Assembly: GCA_028709605.1 (NCBI GenBank)
Contig: JAQVWR010000008.1
Coordinates: forward strand, 1 to 58,142
Length of the DNA: 58,142 nucleotides
Direction of reading: 5' to 3'
Source of the DNA: Proteiniphilum sp.
GTDB lineage: Bacteria; Bacteroidota; Bacteroidia; Bacteroidales; Dysgonomonadaceae
Shown here: one piece after another, positions 39,460-48,507 of the stretch
Numbering within the stretch: the first letter of the stretch is position 1
Layout of the letters: the number at the start of each line of letters is the position of its first letter
The notes under the pieces: generated by a model
The model's database searches: none
What the model was told of the DNA's origin: nothing
Seen by the model: the letters and a program-made list of their open reading frames with translations, nothing else
Position numbers and translations under genes: made by a program

Positions 39460-42054
39460 TCAGCGTTCGTTTTTGAAGAAGACGGTGTCGTCGACGGCAT
39501 CGAGGGTAATCGGCTGCGACTTGTCGACGCTGCCCGCAAGCAGGTCTTTTGAAAGCGGGTTCAGTACCCTGCGCTGGATCACCCGTTTCACCGGCCGCGC
39601 CCCGAACTCGGGATCAAAACCGGCCCGTGAGATGCTCTTCACTGCCTCCTCACTGAATTTCAGTTCTACACTGTTCTCCGCCAACATCCTGCGCACACCC
39701 TCCAGCTGTAGGCGGACGATCTGTTCGATCTCATGCTCCCTGAGCGGGGCAAACATGATGATATCGTCGATGCGGTTCAGGAACTCGGGACGAATGGTCT
39801 GCTTGAGCATGCCCAGCACCATGTTCTTCGTCTTCTCCACAATCTCTTCGCGGTTGGCGGGTGTGATCCGTTCGAAGTTCTCCCGGATGAGGCTCGACCC
39901 CATGTTGGAGGTCATGATGATGATGCTGTTCTTGAAGTTGACCACCCGGCCCTTGTTGTCGGTCAGCCGCCCGTCGTCCAGTACCTGCAACAGGATGTTG
40001 AACACGTCGGGATGAGCTTTCTCAATCTCATCAAACAGCACCACCGAATAGGGTTTACGGCGGATCGCCTCGGTGAGCTGTCCCCCCTCGTCATACCCCA
40101 CATATCCCGGAGGGGCACCGATCAGTCGCGTGGCACTGAACTTCTCCTGGTATTCGCTCATGTCGATGCGGGTCATCATGTTTTCATCATCGAACAGGTA
40201 CTCCGCCAGCGCCTTTGCCAGCTCGGTCTTCCCCACCCCGGTGGTACCGAGAAAGATGAAGGAACCGATGGGCCGCTTCGGGTCGCTCAGCCCGGCACGG
40301 TTGCGGCGCACCGCATCGGCGACTGCCGTGATCGCCTCCTCCTGGCCGATTACCCGCTTGTGCAGCTCCTCCTCGAGATGCAGCAACTTCACCCGTTCGC
40401 TCTGCAGCATGCGGCTTACCGGAATGCCGGTCCAGCGTGACACCACATCGGCGATATCCCCGGCATCCACCTCCTCCTTGATCATGGCGCTGGCGCCCTG
40501 CCGCTGATGCAACTCCTGCTGCAGCGATTCAATCTCGTTCTCCTTCTCCTTGATCCTTCCGTAGCGTAATTCGGCTACCTTTCCGTAGTCGCCTTCACGT
40601 TCGGCTTTCTCTGCTTCGAACTTGGCATCTTCGATATCAATTTTCGCCTGCTGGATGCGGTTGATCAGCTCCTTCTCCGACTGCCACTTGGCCTTGTAAT
40701 CCGCCTCCTCGGCTTTCAGCTCCCCGATCTGGCGGGAGAGCAGCTCCTCCTTGGCGCTGTCGTTCTCACGGCGGATCGCCTCCCGCTCGATCTCCAGCTG
40801 CTTCACCCGGCGCATGATCTCATCCAGCTCCTCCGGCACCGAGTCCACCTCCATCCGCAGCTTGGCTGCCGCCTCGTCCATCAGGTCGATCGCCTTGTCA
40901 GGCAGGAAGCGGTCGGTGATGTAACGGTGCGACAGCTGCACGGCAGCAATGATCGCTTCATCCTTGATCCGCACCTTGTGGTGGTTTTCATACCGCTCCT
41001 TGAGTCCCCGGAGAATGGAGATACTGTCCGACTCGTTCGGCTCATCCACCATCACCGTCTGGAAGCGGCGCTCCAGCGCTTTGTCCTTCTCAAAGTACTT
41101 TTGGTATTCATCGAGGGTGGTGGCCCCGATGGCACGCAGCTCACCCCGTGCCAGCGCCGGCTTCAGGATGTTGGCCGCATCCATCGCTCCTTCGCTCTTG
41201 CCGGCACCCACCAGCGTGTGGATCTCGTCGATAAAGAGGATGATCTCTCCTTCCGCCTTTACCACTTCATTCACCACCGCCTTGAGCCGTTCCTCGAACT
41301 CACCCTTATACTTAGCACCGGCAATCAGTGCCCCCATGTCGAGCGAGTAGATTTGCTTGCTGCGCAGGTTCTCCGGCACGTCGCCCCGCACGATGCGGTA
41401 GGCCAATCCCTCGGCAATGGCGGTCTTACCCGTTCCCGGCTCACCGATCAGGATCGGGTTGTTCTTGGTGCGGCGGCTCAGGATCTGCAGCACACGCCGG
41501 ATCTCCTCATCACGGCCGATCACCGGGTCCAGCTTGCCGTTGCGGGCCCGATCGGTGAGGTTGACCGCATACTTGGCAAGCGACTGGTAGGTCTCCTCGG
41601 CGGACTGGCTGGTCACCCTCTCCCCTTTGCGGAGCTCCTCAACTGCCTTCTTCAGGGTGCCGGCGGTGATGCCTGCATCCTGCATCATCCGTGAGGCATT
41701 GCTGTTCACCTCCACCAGCGCCAGGAGCAGATGTTCCACCGAGACAAACTGATCGCCCATCTTCGCGGCAAGGTCTGCCGCCTTCTGAAACACCGCGTTG
41801 GTCTCACGCCCCAATATCGGCTCGCCGCCCGACACGCGCGGATAGGAGCCGATCTCCCGATCGAGCACCGTTTCCAGCTGGCGACGGTTCACCCCCAGCT
41901 TCTGAAAGAGAAAGGCGGTCACATTCTCACCTGCCTGCATCACACCCTTGAGCAGATGCAACGGCTCGATCATCTGCTGGTTGTTCGCCTGCGCCAGGTC
42001 GATCGCTTTCTGCACCGACTCCTGCGCCTTTATGGTAAAATTGTTGAAATTCAT
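39460..42054 (-). CDS. clpB: ATP-dependent disaggregase ClpB
   Basis: 864 residues, the normal ClpB length. Clp N-domain with two repeats ([17 protein letters not shown] to about 145), AAA+ 1 with [15 protein letters not shown] near 205 and [15 protein letters not shown], a long coiled-coil middle domain (about 410-530), AAA+ 2 with [17 protein letters not shown] near 606 and [14 protein letters not shown], and a D2-small domain to the end. It rescues aggregated proteins with DnaK. Convergent with trkA (41-bp gap). Upstream sequence carries an inverted repeat TGCCAAA/TTTGGCA. Confidence 0.96.
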   Translation of the reverse strand: MNFNNFTIKAQESVQKAIDLAQANNQQMIEPLHLLKGVMQAGENVTAFLFQKLGVNRRQLETVLDREIGSYPRVSGGEPILGRETNAVFQKAADLAAKMGDQFVSVEHLLLALVEVNSNASRMMQDAGITAGTLKKAVEELRKGERVTSQSAEETYQSLAKYAVNLTDRARNGKLDPVIGRDEEIRRVLQILSRRTKNNPILIGEPGTGKTAIAEGLAYRIVRGDVPENLRSKQIYSLDMGALIAGAKYKGEFEERLKAVVNEVVKAEGEIILFIDEIHTLVGAGKSEGAMDAANILKPALARGELRAIGATTLDEYQKYFEKDKALERRFQTVMVDEPNESDSISILRGLKERYENHHKVRIKDEAIIAAVQLSHRYITDRFLPDKAIDLMDEAAAKLRMEVDSVPEELDEIMRRVKQLEIEREAIRRENDSAKEELLSRQIGELKAEEADYKAKWQSEKELINRIQQAKIDIEDAKFEAEKAEREGDYGKVAELRYGRIKEKENEIESLQQELHQRQGASAMIKEEVDAGDIADVVSRWTGIPVSRMLQSERVKLLHLEEELHKRVIGQEEAITAVADAVRRNRAGLSDPKRPIGSFIFLGTTGVGKTELAKALAEYLFDDENMMTRIDMSEYQEKFSATRLIGAPPGYVGYDEGGQLTEAIRRKPYSVVLFDEIEKAHPDVFNILLQVLDDGRLTDNKGRVVNFKNSIIIMTSNMGSSLIRENFERITPANREEIVEKTKNMVLGMLKQTIRPEFLNRIDDIIMFAPLREHEIEQIVRLQLEGVRRMLAENSVELKFSEEAVKSISRAGFDPEFGARPVKRVIQRRVLNPLSKDLLAGSVDKSQPITLDAVDDTVFFKNER

Positions 42055-42170
42055 ATGCTGCTGTTTTCAATTGTCATTCAATTCTGCTTCTGTTGTGCAA
42101 CGGCAGCTACTCAAAAGCCGCTATGCAGAAAATAACTGCCACACAACCAACAGATAGGGATCAAATTCTT

Positions 42171-42200
42171 TGCCAAACAACAAAATATGACGTTTTGGCA
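42171..42200. promoter_or_regulatory. inverted repeat upstream of clpB and the hemolysin-III gene
   Basis: TGCCAAA (42171-42177) and TTTGGCA (42194-42200) are perfect arms 16 bp apart, in the divergent region. The -33-like TTTG of a minus-strand promoter would lie in the left arm, followed by an imperfect TATCTGTTG near 42148. It may be a heat-shock operator; it is not CIRCE. Confidence 0.35.
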
Positions 42201-42249
42201 GATTTCCGCATAAAAGGAGCAGTGATCAGGTTTATTGGAAAAATTACGG

Positions 42250-42257
42250 TAGATTTG
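42250..42257 (+). promoter_or_regulatory. -7 element of the hemolysin-III gene
   Basis: TAGATTTG fits TAnnTTTG and lies 8 bp before the ATG at 42266. The mRNA would be nearly leaderless if this start is right. Confidence 0.35.
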
Positions 42258-42265
42258 CAGTCGGA

Positions 42266-42925
42266 ATGACAAAAGAAAAATTCTATACCCTCCGCGAAGA
42301 GAGAGCCAACTACCTGACGCATGGCTTCGGCGTGCTGATGAGCTTCGCTGCTGCGATCCTATTGATCGGAAAAGCGGTTGTGGCGGATGACTCGAGGGCG
42401 GTGGTAGCATTTGCCCTTTTCGGATTGGGAATGATCGGCTGCATGGGTACCTCCACCCTCTATCATTATGTGCAGGAGCCGCAGCGCAAAGCGAAGCTGC
42501 GCCATTTCGACCATGCGGCCATCTACCTGCTGATCGCGGCCAGCTACTCCCCCTTCACGTTGATCCTGCTGCGAGATGAACCCTTCTGGAGCTGGCTGAT
42601 GTTCACGCTGGTCTGGGTCATTGCCCTCACCGGCATCTGCATCAGCTTCCGGCCGCTGAAGCGAAACAGCCATCTCCAGACAACCTCCTATGTAGTGATG
42701 GGACTGATCGTGCTGATCGCCTTTAAGCCGCTAATGGAAGTAGCCCAACGACTGGATGCCATGGATACAGTGATCTGGCTCATCGGCGGCGGCATTTTCT
42801 ATATTGCCGGGGCAGTGATCTACGCTACGGCGCGAAAGGAGTTTGTCCATGCCGTTTTTCATCTCTTTGTACTCCTGGGATTGGCGAGCCATATCTACGC
42901 CGCCTGGCTGATACCGCTTACATAA
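42266..42925 (+). CDS. hemolysin III / PAQR family membrane protein
   Basis: 219 residues with seven hydrophobic segments. The conserved motifs are NYLTHGFGVLMS, STLYHYVQEP, RHFDHAAIYLLIAASYSPFTL and AVFHLFVLLGLASHIYA, with histidines thought to bind zinc in the PAQR superfamily. In the inner membrane. The family is often called hemolysin III, but a cytolytic role is doubtful for most members. It stands alone, divergent from clpB. Confidence 0.9.
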   Translation: MTKEKFYTLREERANYLTHGFGVLMSFAAAILLIGKAVVADDSRAVVAFALFGLGMIGCMGTSTLYHYVQEPQRKAKLRHFDHAAIYLLIAASYSPFTLILLRDEPFWSWLMFTLVWVIALTGICISFRPLKRNSHLQTTSYVVMGLIVLIAFKPLMEVAQRLDAMDTVIWLIGGGIFYIAGAVIYATARKEFVHAVFHLFVLLGLASHIYAAWLIPLT

Positions 42926-42926
42926 A

Positions 42927-42960
42927 AAAACCCATGGCTGCCAGCCACGAGTCTTTTTTA
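42927..42960. terminator. imperfect bidirectional terminator
   Basis: An A-tract, the arms TGGCT and AGCCA around GCC, and a T-tract follow directly after the hemolysin-III stop. The stem has mismatches. It lies between two convergent genes (hemolysin III, MFS). Confidence 0.5.
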
Positions 42961-42980
42961 TTCCTGGTTCAAAGCTTTCA

Positions 42981-43006
42981 GCTTATTGCTTATTGCTTAT
43001 TGCTTA
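42981..43006. repeat. GCTTATT heptanucleotide tandem repeat
   Basis: Three perfect copies of GCTTATT and a partial fourth, just beyond the stop of the MFS gene (43015). Confidence 0.8.
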
Positions 43007-43014
43007 CAGCTATC

Positions 43015-44400
43015 TTACGACTGGATATTGGGTGATTCCAGTCCGTATCCCTTCTTCTTATCCTCTGCTTTCAGCAGGAAAGCGAAGATCAGTGCCAGTA
43101 TACCAAAGCTGGTGAAGATCAGCATCGGCAACGTATAGTCATAGGTGTTGACGGCAAGGCCGTTGCGGATAGTCTGTCCGGTTACGCAGTACTTCTCGAG
43201 CACCCAGCCGATCAGGAGGGGTACGCCCATCAGTCCCCAGTTCTGTACCCAGAAGATCAACGAATAGGCGGTACCCAGCCGCTTTTCAGGAATGATCTTG
43301 GGCACGGAGGGCCACATGGCGGAGGGCACCAGTGAGAAGGCGATCCCCAGCACCACCACCAGGACCATGGCGAAGATCCAGCTATTGAGACCCGGTATCG
43401 AGAAGAGCGCATGGACAAAGATCAGCAACACGGCTCCGATAATCATGATGGTTGCCCCTTTCCCTTTTCGGTCATAGATTCCCCCGAAGAGCGGCGTGAG
43501 CAGGATATTGCCGAAGGGGAGCAGCATCGGGATCAGTCCCGCCAGATCCTCCTTCACACCGAACTTGTTCACCATCAGGTCGGTGGCATATTTCAGGAAG
43601 GGAAAGACAGCCGAGTAGAACAGCACACAGAGAATGGCAATAAACCACCATCCTTTGTTGGTCAGGATCTTGCCGATATCAGCAATTCGAAACTCCTCTT
43701 CCGCGTCGTTGTGTTCCACTGCGTCCGTAGCTTCCGATGCATCCAGCTTCTTGTCCATCGTCACGTAGACAATAAAGGAGATCAGACCGATGCAGAGGCC
43801 GATCAATGCCACCAGCACCGGACGGGAGACATCGATCACACCGGTTGCCTTGGCAATCGGTACCGAAAAACCGAGCGCCATGGCCGTACCGATGCGGGCC
43901 ATCGCCATCTCCATCCCCATGGCCATGGCCATCTCCTTGCCCTTGAACCATTTCACAATGATCTTCGAGACGGTGATGCCGGCCACCTCAACACCCACGG
44001 CAAAGGTAGCGAAGCCGATGCTGGCCCAGAACACCTGTGCATTGAGGCCGAAGAGGGTTGCACTGCCCAGTGCATCGGTCGAGACCGCCCAGTACTTGAT
44101 AGCCGTACCGATCACCATCACCGAGGCAGCGCCCAGACCGGTTATGCGTACCCCCAGCTTGTCGAGGATGATCCCGCCAAAGATCAGCATCAGCAGAAAG
44201 ACGTTGAACCAGCCGTAGGAGCTGGTGAAGGTACCATATTCGGCGCGTGACCAGCCAAGTTGTCCCTCCAGGAGGCCTGCCAGCGGAGCCATGATATCAG
44301 TTAAAAAATATCCGCACATCATCGTGAAGGAGACAATGAGCAGTGCGGTCCATCTTGCCGCTGCAGAATCCCTGAGCGATTTCCTCAAATTCTCTACCAT
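43015..44400 (-). CDS. MFS transporter
   Basis: 461 residues with about twelve predicted membrane segments. A motif like the MFS loop-2 signature (GGIILDKLGVRITG) lies near residue 80 and a central cytoplasmic loop (about 215-245) is rich in Asp/Glu. The start MVENLRKSLRDSAAARW precedes the first helix. The substrate is not clear; an oxalate/formate antiporter-like branch is possible from the overall pattern. It follows hutH on the same strand after 79 bp and has its own -7 element, so a link to histidine breakdown is only a possibility. Confidence 0.82.
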   Translation of the reverse strand: MVENLRKSLRDSAAARWTALLIVSFTMMCGYFLTDIMAPLAGLLEGQLGWSRAEYGTFTSSYGWFNVFLLMLIFGGIILDKLGVRITGLGAASVMVIGTAIKYWAVSTDALGSATLFGLNAQVFWASIGFATFAVGVEVAGITVSKIIVKWFKGKEMAMAMGMEMAMARIGTAMALGFSVPIAKATGVIDVSRPVLVALIGLCIGLISFIVYVTMDKKLDASEATDAVEHNDAEEEFRIADIGKILTNKGWWFIAILCVLFYSAVFPFLKYATDLMVNKFGVKEDLAGLIPMLLPFGNILLTPLFGGIYDRKGKGATIMIIGAVLLIFVHALFSIPGLNSWIFAMVLVVVLGIAFSLVPSAMWPSVPKIIPEKRLGTAYSLIFWVQNWGLMGVPLLIGWVLEKYCVTGQTIRNGLAVNTYDYTLPMLIFTSFGILALIFAFLLKAEDKKKGYGLESPNIQS

Positions 44401-44438
44401 TTTGTTGTAAGTTTACTCTGTTTGATTGATCGAATGCG

Positions 44439-44446
44439 CAAAGATA
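44439..44446 (-). promoter_or_regulatory. -7 element of the MFS gene
   Basis: TATCTTTG on the minus strand, 38 bp upstream of the start at 44400 and just after hutH. No good -33 box. Confidence 0.4.
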
Positions 44447-44479
44447 CACAAACCGATTCGTTTTTCAGGCAATGAACCG

Positions 44480-45991
44480 TTAAATCTGCCCCATCAGTGC
44501 ATCCACATCGAGCCGGTTCAGGAAGGCCACAGTCTTACGGATCTCCTTGTACATCACAATATCCTCATTGATGAAGGGCACCTCCTTGCGATAGGCCTTC
44601 ACCACCTTCTCGATGAGGGGCGATGAGCAGAGGGGACGGCGGAACTCCAGCGCCTGCACGCCATTCATCAGCTCAATGGAGAGGATGATGTCGAGGTTGT
44701 CCATCAGCGGTAGCAGCTTGATGGCTGCGGTGGCACCCATACTCACATGGTCCTCCTGTCCGTTGGAGGAGACGATGGAGTCGGTGCTAGCCGCATAGCT
44801 GTACATCTTGTTCTGGCTCACCACCGATGCCGCTACGTACTGGGGGATCATAAAGCCGGAGTTGAGGCCGGGATTAGCCACTAAGAACTCGGGCAATCCC
44901 CGTTTGCCGAGGATCAGCTGTGCCGTGCGCCGCTCGGAGATGTTGCCCAGCTCCGCCAGGGCGATCGCGAGAAAGTCGAAGGAGATGGCCAGCGGCTGAC
45001 CGTGGAAGTTTCCACCGGAGAGGATCTCATCGTCGTCGGGGAAGATGGTGGGGTTGTCGGTCACCGAGTTGATCTCGGTCACCACCACCTGTTTCACATA
45101 TTCGATGGCATCCTTCGTAGCGCCGTGTACTTGCGGTACGCAGCGGAACGAATAGGGGTCTTGCAGGTGTTGCTTCTCGCGGGTGATGATCTCACTTCCC
45201 TGCAGGAAGCAGCGGATATTCCGGCTGGTCTCCTGCTGGCCGCGGTGAGGACGGATCCGGTGGAGCCGCTCGTCGAATGGCTCAAGATGGCCGTCGTAGG
45301 CATCGAGCGAGAGGGCAGCGATCAGGTCGGCCCGTTTGGAGAGACGCTTCGCTTTCATGATGGCATAAACACCATGTGCCGACATAAACTGGGTGCCGTT
45401 CAGCAGTGCCAGTCCCTCCTTACTTTTCAGCCGCACCGGATTCCACCCGAACTCATCGAGTACCGCTCCGATGTCACGCTTCTGTCCCTTGTAAAAGACA
45501 TCCCCCACCCCGATCAGCGGCAGGAAGAGATTAGCCAGCGGTGCCAGGTCGCCCGACGCACCGAGCGATCCCTTGTCGTAGACCACGGGGAGGATGTCGT
45601 TGTTGAAGAAGTCGAGCATCCGCTGCACGGTGGCCACTTGCACCCCGCTGTACCCCAGCGAGAGGGCATGTGCTTTCAACAGGAACATCAGCTTCACGAT
45701 CAGCGGCGCCACCTCTTTGCCCACACTGCAGGCATGTGACTTCACCAGATTCTCCTGCAGGGTATTGAGATCATTGCCTGAGATAGTGTGGTCGCAGAGG
45801 GAGCCGAAGCCGGTGGTGATACCGTAGATCGGTTCCGTTTGTCTCTCCATCTTCCGGTCGAGGTAATCGCGACACTTCTGTATCCTCTCCCTGGCTTCGG
45901 GTGCCATCTCCACGCGAATGTTCTCCGTGATGATCCATTCCAGGTCCTCGATGGTCAGTTCCTCTTTTCCAATATAATAGATGTTTTTCAT
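44480..45991 (-). CDS. hutH: histidine ammonia-lyase
   Basis: 503 residues from the ATG at 45991 (MKNIYYIGKEELTIED); a frame extension of 21 codons overlaps the cyclodeaminase gene and is unconserved. Removes ammonia from L-histidine to give urocanate. The self-processed MIO cofactor triad Ala-Ser-Gly is at residues 145-147 (LGASGDLAPLANL). Also seen: ITTGFGSL near 55, LLNGTQFMSAHG near 190 and SSNGQEDHVSMG near 415. Last gene of the hut operon, 43 bp after the cyclodeaminase gene. Confidence 0.96.
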   Translation of the reverse strand: MKNIYYIGKEELTIEDLEWIITENIRVEMAPEARERIQKCRDYLDRKMERQTEPIYGITTGFGSLCDHTISGNDLNTLQENLVKSHACSVGKEVAPLIVKLMFLLKAHALSLGYSGVQVATVQRMLDFFNNDILPVVYDKGSLGASGDLAPLANLFLPLIGVGDVFYKGQKRDIGAVLDEFGWNPVRLKSKEGLALLNGTQFMSAHGVYAIMKAKRLSKRADLIAALSLDAYDGHLEPFDERLHRIRPHRGQQETSRNIRCFLQGSEIITREKQHLQDPYSFRCVPQVHGATKDAIEYVKQVVVTEINSVTDNPTIFPDDDEILSGGNFHGQPLAISFDFLAIALAELGNISERRTAQLILGKRGLPEFLVANPGLNSGFMIPQYVAASVVSQNKMYSYAASTDSIVSSNGQEDHVSMGATAAIKLLPLMDNLDIILSIELMNGVQALEFRRPLCSSPLIEKVVKAYRKEVPFINEDIVMYKEIRKTVAFLNRLDVDALMGQI

Positions 45992-46034
45992 ATTGTCATG
46001 CCCGTTTCCTTGTGATGTTGGTGAATGGTCTTTC

Positions 46035-46664
46035 CTACAGTTGTTTTTTGACAAGGGCGATCAGTTCCTGTTCCATGGCGGTAGTTTCTTCCTCCAGCCG
46101 GTCGCATTTCGACGCCAGCGCTTGTACGAGGAGATCGTCGCGGATGCCTCCCAGGTTGATGCGCACGTTGAGCAGCGCTCCCATGATGGCGGTGCGGCAG
46201 GCCATAGCGCCCACCAACCCGTCGGTCACCGCGTTGCAGTTCCCTTTTCCGATGGTTTCTGCCAGCAGGTGGAGCATCTCAAAAGCTTTTTCCGCCACCT
46301 CCATGGGTACCCGGGCAGCTGTTTCCATCGCTTCCCCGATCCTGTCGCTGCGCAGCCGTTTTGCCGCTTCGTCCTCCTTTGGCAGCCGGTAAGCCTCCAT
46401 CACCAGCCGGTAGGCCTCCGCATCGCGGTCGATATCATTCACAAACCGGCTCCGGCAAGCATGCAATTCAGTTGCCAGCTCCCGCATTCGCTCCTCCACC
46501 CCGACATAGTGCTTCTTTCCGATGGTCAGGTTGGCCACCATCTCTCCCAGTGCGGCAGCGATCGCAGCAGTCAGTGCCGCAGTACTTCCTCCGCCCGGCA
46601 CCGCCTCATTGGCAGCGGTTTTTTCCAGAAATTCTTTCAAGGTCAGATCCTGTAATTTCTTCAT
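46035..46664 (-). CDS. cyclodeaminase/cyclohydrolase family protein
   Basis: 209 residues from the ATG at 46664; a TTG three codons up is an alternative. An all-helical protein like the C-terminal half of mammalian formiminotransferase-cyclodeaminase: LKEFLEKTAANEAVPGGGSTAALTAAIAAALGEMV at the start. Such enzymes convert 5-formimino-tetrahydrofolate to methenyl-THF plus ammonia. It complements the separate FtcD gene, so the two activities are split here. It lies 12 bp after hutI. Confidence 0.92.
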   Translation of the reverse strand: MKKLQDLTLKEFLEKTAANEAVPGGGSTAALTAAIAAALGEMVANLTIGKKHYVGVEERMRELATELHACRSRFVNDIDRDAEAYRLVMEAYRLPKEDEAAKRLRSDRIGEAMETAARVPMEVAEKAFEMLHLLAETIGKGNCNAVTDGLVGAMACRTAIMGALLNVRINLGGIRDDLLVQALASKCDRLEEETTAMEQELIALVKKQL

Positions 46665-46676
46665 ATGGTACAAATT

Positions 46677-47927
46677 TTAAGCATTATCGACAATGAGTAT
46701 CCCTTTTTTTATCACCTTCTCTACGATATTCATCCCCACATGGTAAGGCAAGAACTTGTAGGAAGGGAACTGCAGCAACACCAGGTCGCCCTGCTTGCCC
46801 ACATCGATGCTGCCGATACGGTCGGCACGGCCGAGGGCTGCCGCACTGTTGAGGGTGAAAGCGGTCACCGCCTCCTCTGGCGTCAGCTGCATATAGATGC
46901 AGGCCAGGGCGAAGAGCAGCGGCACCGAGGCGGTGAAGGAGCTGCCCGGGTTGAGGTCGGAAGCCAGCGCCACCACGCAGCCGGCATCGATCATCGTACG
47001 GGCACGGGCATAGGGCTCGCGCAGCGAGAAGGCGGTGAGGGGCAGTAGTGTAGCCACCGTACCTGCTTCCGCCAGGGCGCGGATCCCCTTGTCGGAGGCC
47101 TGCAGCAGGTGATCGGCAGAGAGGCAGTGCAGCTCCGCCGCCAGCTCAGCACCTCCCAGGGGTGCAATTTCATCGGCATGTATTTTTAGCTGCAACCCCT
47201 GTTCCCGGGCAGCCAGCAGGTATCGGCGAGACTGGTCGATTAAGAAGACCCCCTTTTCGCAGAAGATATCCGCCGCTACCGCCAGTCCTTCTTTCGCCAC
47301 CAGCGGAAACATCTCCTCTATCTGGAAGTCGATAAAGGCATCCTCCCTGCCCTTCCACTCCTCCGGTACCGCATGTGCCCCCATAAAGGTAGCAACGATA
47401 TCTATCGGGTGGCTCTCATTCAGGTGGCGCATCACCCGCAGCTGTTTCAGCTCGGTCTCCCGGTCCAGTCCGTAGCCGCTCTTGCCCTCCACGGTGGTGA
47501 TGCCGAGCCGCATCATCGCATCCAGCCGCTGCCGTCCCGATACGATCAGCTCCTTCTCCGTGGCGGCACGTGTGGCATGAGTGGTGCAGACGATGCCTCC
47601 GCCCCGCTGCATGATCGCCATATAGCTGTCGCCCCGCATTCGCCAGGAGAACTCCTCCTCGCGGTAGCCGCCGAAAACGAAGTGGGTATGGGGATCGACA
47701 AAGCCGGGCAACAATGCTTTGCCCGTGGCGTCGATCACGGTGTAGTCCGACTCGTTCACCGGCACAGGCTCACCCGGTTTCAGTACATGAGAGATGATGC
47801 CGCCGGTTACGATCACCGTACCGTTTTCAATCACCCGCAGGTCGGCCATCTCCCTGCCTCTCTTCCCTTCAAAGCCACTGCAGGTGACCACCTGCGCGGC
47901 ATGTTTGATCATAAGGTTATGCATCAT
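46677..47927 (-). CDS. hutI: imidazolonepropionase
   Basis: 416 residues from the Met pair at 47927/47924; the open frame runs 13 codons further up into pnuC. Hydrolyses 4-imidazolone-5-propanoate to N-formimino-glutamate. Amidohydrolase motifs: the metal-binding FVDPHTHFVFGGYREEEF near 75, GKSGYGLDRETELKQLR, MGAHAVPEEW, KIHADEIAPLGGAELA and ALASDLNPGSS. Cytoplasmic. It overlaps the end of pnuC by 11 bp, which suggests translational coupling. Confidence 0.95.
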   Translation of the reverse strand: MMHNLMIKHAAQVVTCSGFEGKRGREMADLRVIENGTVIVTGGIISHVLKPGEPVPVNESDYTVIDATGKALLPGFVDPHTHFVFGGYREEEFSWRMRGDSYMAIMQRGGGIVCTTHATRAATEKELIVSGRQRLDAMMRLGITTVEGKSGYGLDRETELKQLRVMRHLNESHPIDIVATFMGAHAVPEEWKGREDAFIDFQIEEMFPLVAKEGLAVAADIFCEKGVFLIDQSRRYLLAAREQGLQLKIHADEIAPLGGAELAAELHCLSADHLLQASDKGIRALAEAGTVATLLPLTAFSLREPYARARTMIDAGCVVALASDLNPGSSFTASVPLLFALACIYMQLTPEEAVTAFTLNSAAALGRADRIGSIDVGKQGDLVLLQFPSYKFLPYHVGMNIVEKVIKKGILIVDNA

Positions 47928-48507
47928 TGTTTTGTTTTTCTTTTGCTTTCCACTCTCTCCACCCAAGGATGGCCAGTACCAGGAAGACGGTATACTGCAG
48001 AGAGGTGAAGTACAACCCTTGCGAGAGATAGATCGGGATCGAAACGATGTTTCCGATGATCCAGAACTGCCAGTTCTCCAGCTTCTTCACCGCCATCAGG
48101 ATCGTGGCCACCAGAAAGAAAGAGGTGTTGAACGCATCGATCCATGGCAGCCATGAAGCCATATAGGCGGCATCGTTCCTGTTCGCCCAGCGCAGAAGGA
48201 GGAATACCGAAGCATAGATCAAACCGACTGCACCCCAGGAAAAAATCTTCTGTGTGGAGGTATTGCGTTTGATCTGCAGCTGCTGATTGTCGTCTCCGGT
48301 ACGGGACCACATATACCATCCGTAGATATTCGATCCCAGGTAGGCCATGTTGATGCCGGCATTGGCATAGAGACGTGCCTCGAAACAGATGTAGATGTAG
48401 ATCGCCACGTTGATGATTCCGAATGGAAAGACCAGGATCCTCTCTTTGCGGGCATACCATACGCTGATCACACCGAAAATGGCGGCGGTCAGTTCGATCC
48501 AGTTCAT
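47917..48507 (-). CDS. pnuC: PnuC-family nicotinamide riboside/vitamin transporter
   Basis: 196 residues with about seven hydrophobic segments. Family marks are Trp-rich helices (FGVISVWYARKERILVFPFGIINVAIY) and NIYGWYMWSRTG near 60, also FWIIGNIVSIPIYLS. PnuC proteins move nicotinamide riboside by facilitated diffusion; relatives move thiamine or riboflavin. Its start directly follows the ftcD stop (48508-48510), with no gap, and its end overlaps hutI, so it is a true member of the hut operon. Urocanase needs NAD+ as cofactor, which may explain the pairing (inference). Confidence 0.88.
   Translation of the reverse strand: MNWIELTAAIFGVISVWYARKERILVFPFGIINVAIYIYICFEARLYANAGINMAYLGSNIYGWYMWSRTGDDNQQLQIKRNTSTQKIFSWGAVGLIYASVFLLLRWANRNDAAYMASWLPWIDAFNTSFFLVATILMAVKKLENWQFWIIGNIVSIPIYLSQGLYFTSLQYTVFLVLAILGWREWKAKEKQNNDA

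Noticed and set aside
42266-42925. toxin role for the hemolysin-III protein
   Set aside because: The PAQR-type membrane topology and histidine motifs fit a membrane sensor or enzyme; no secreted toxin features.
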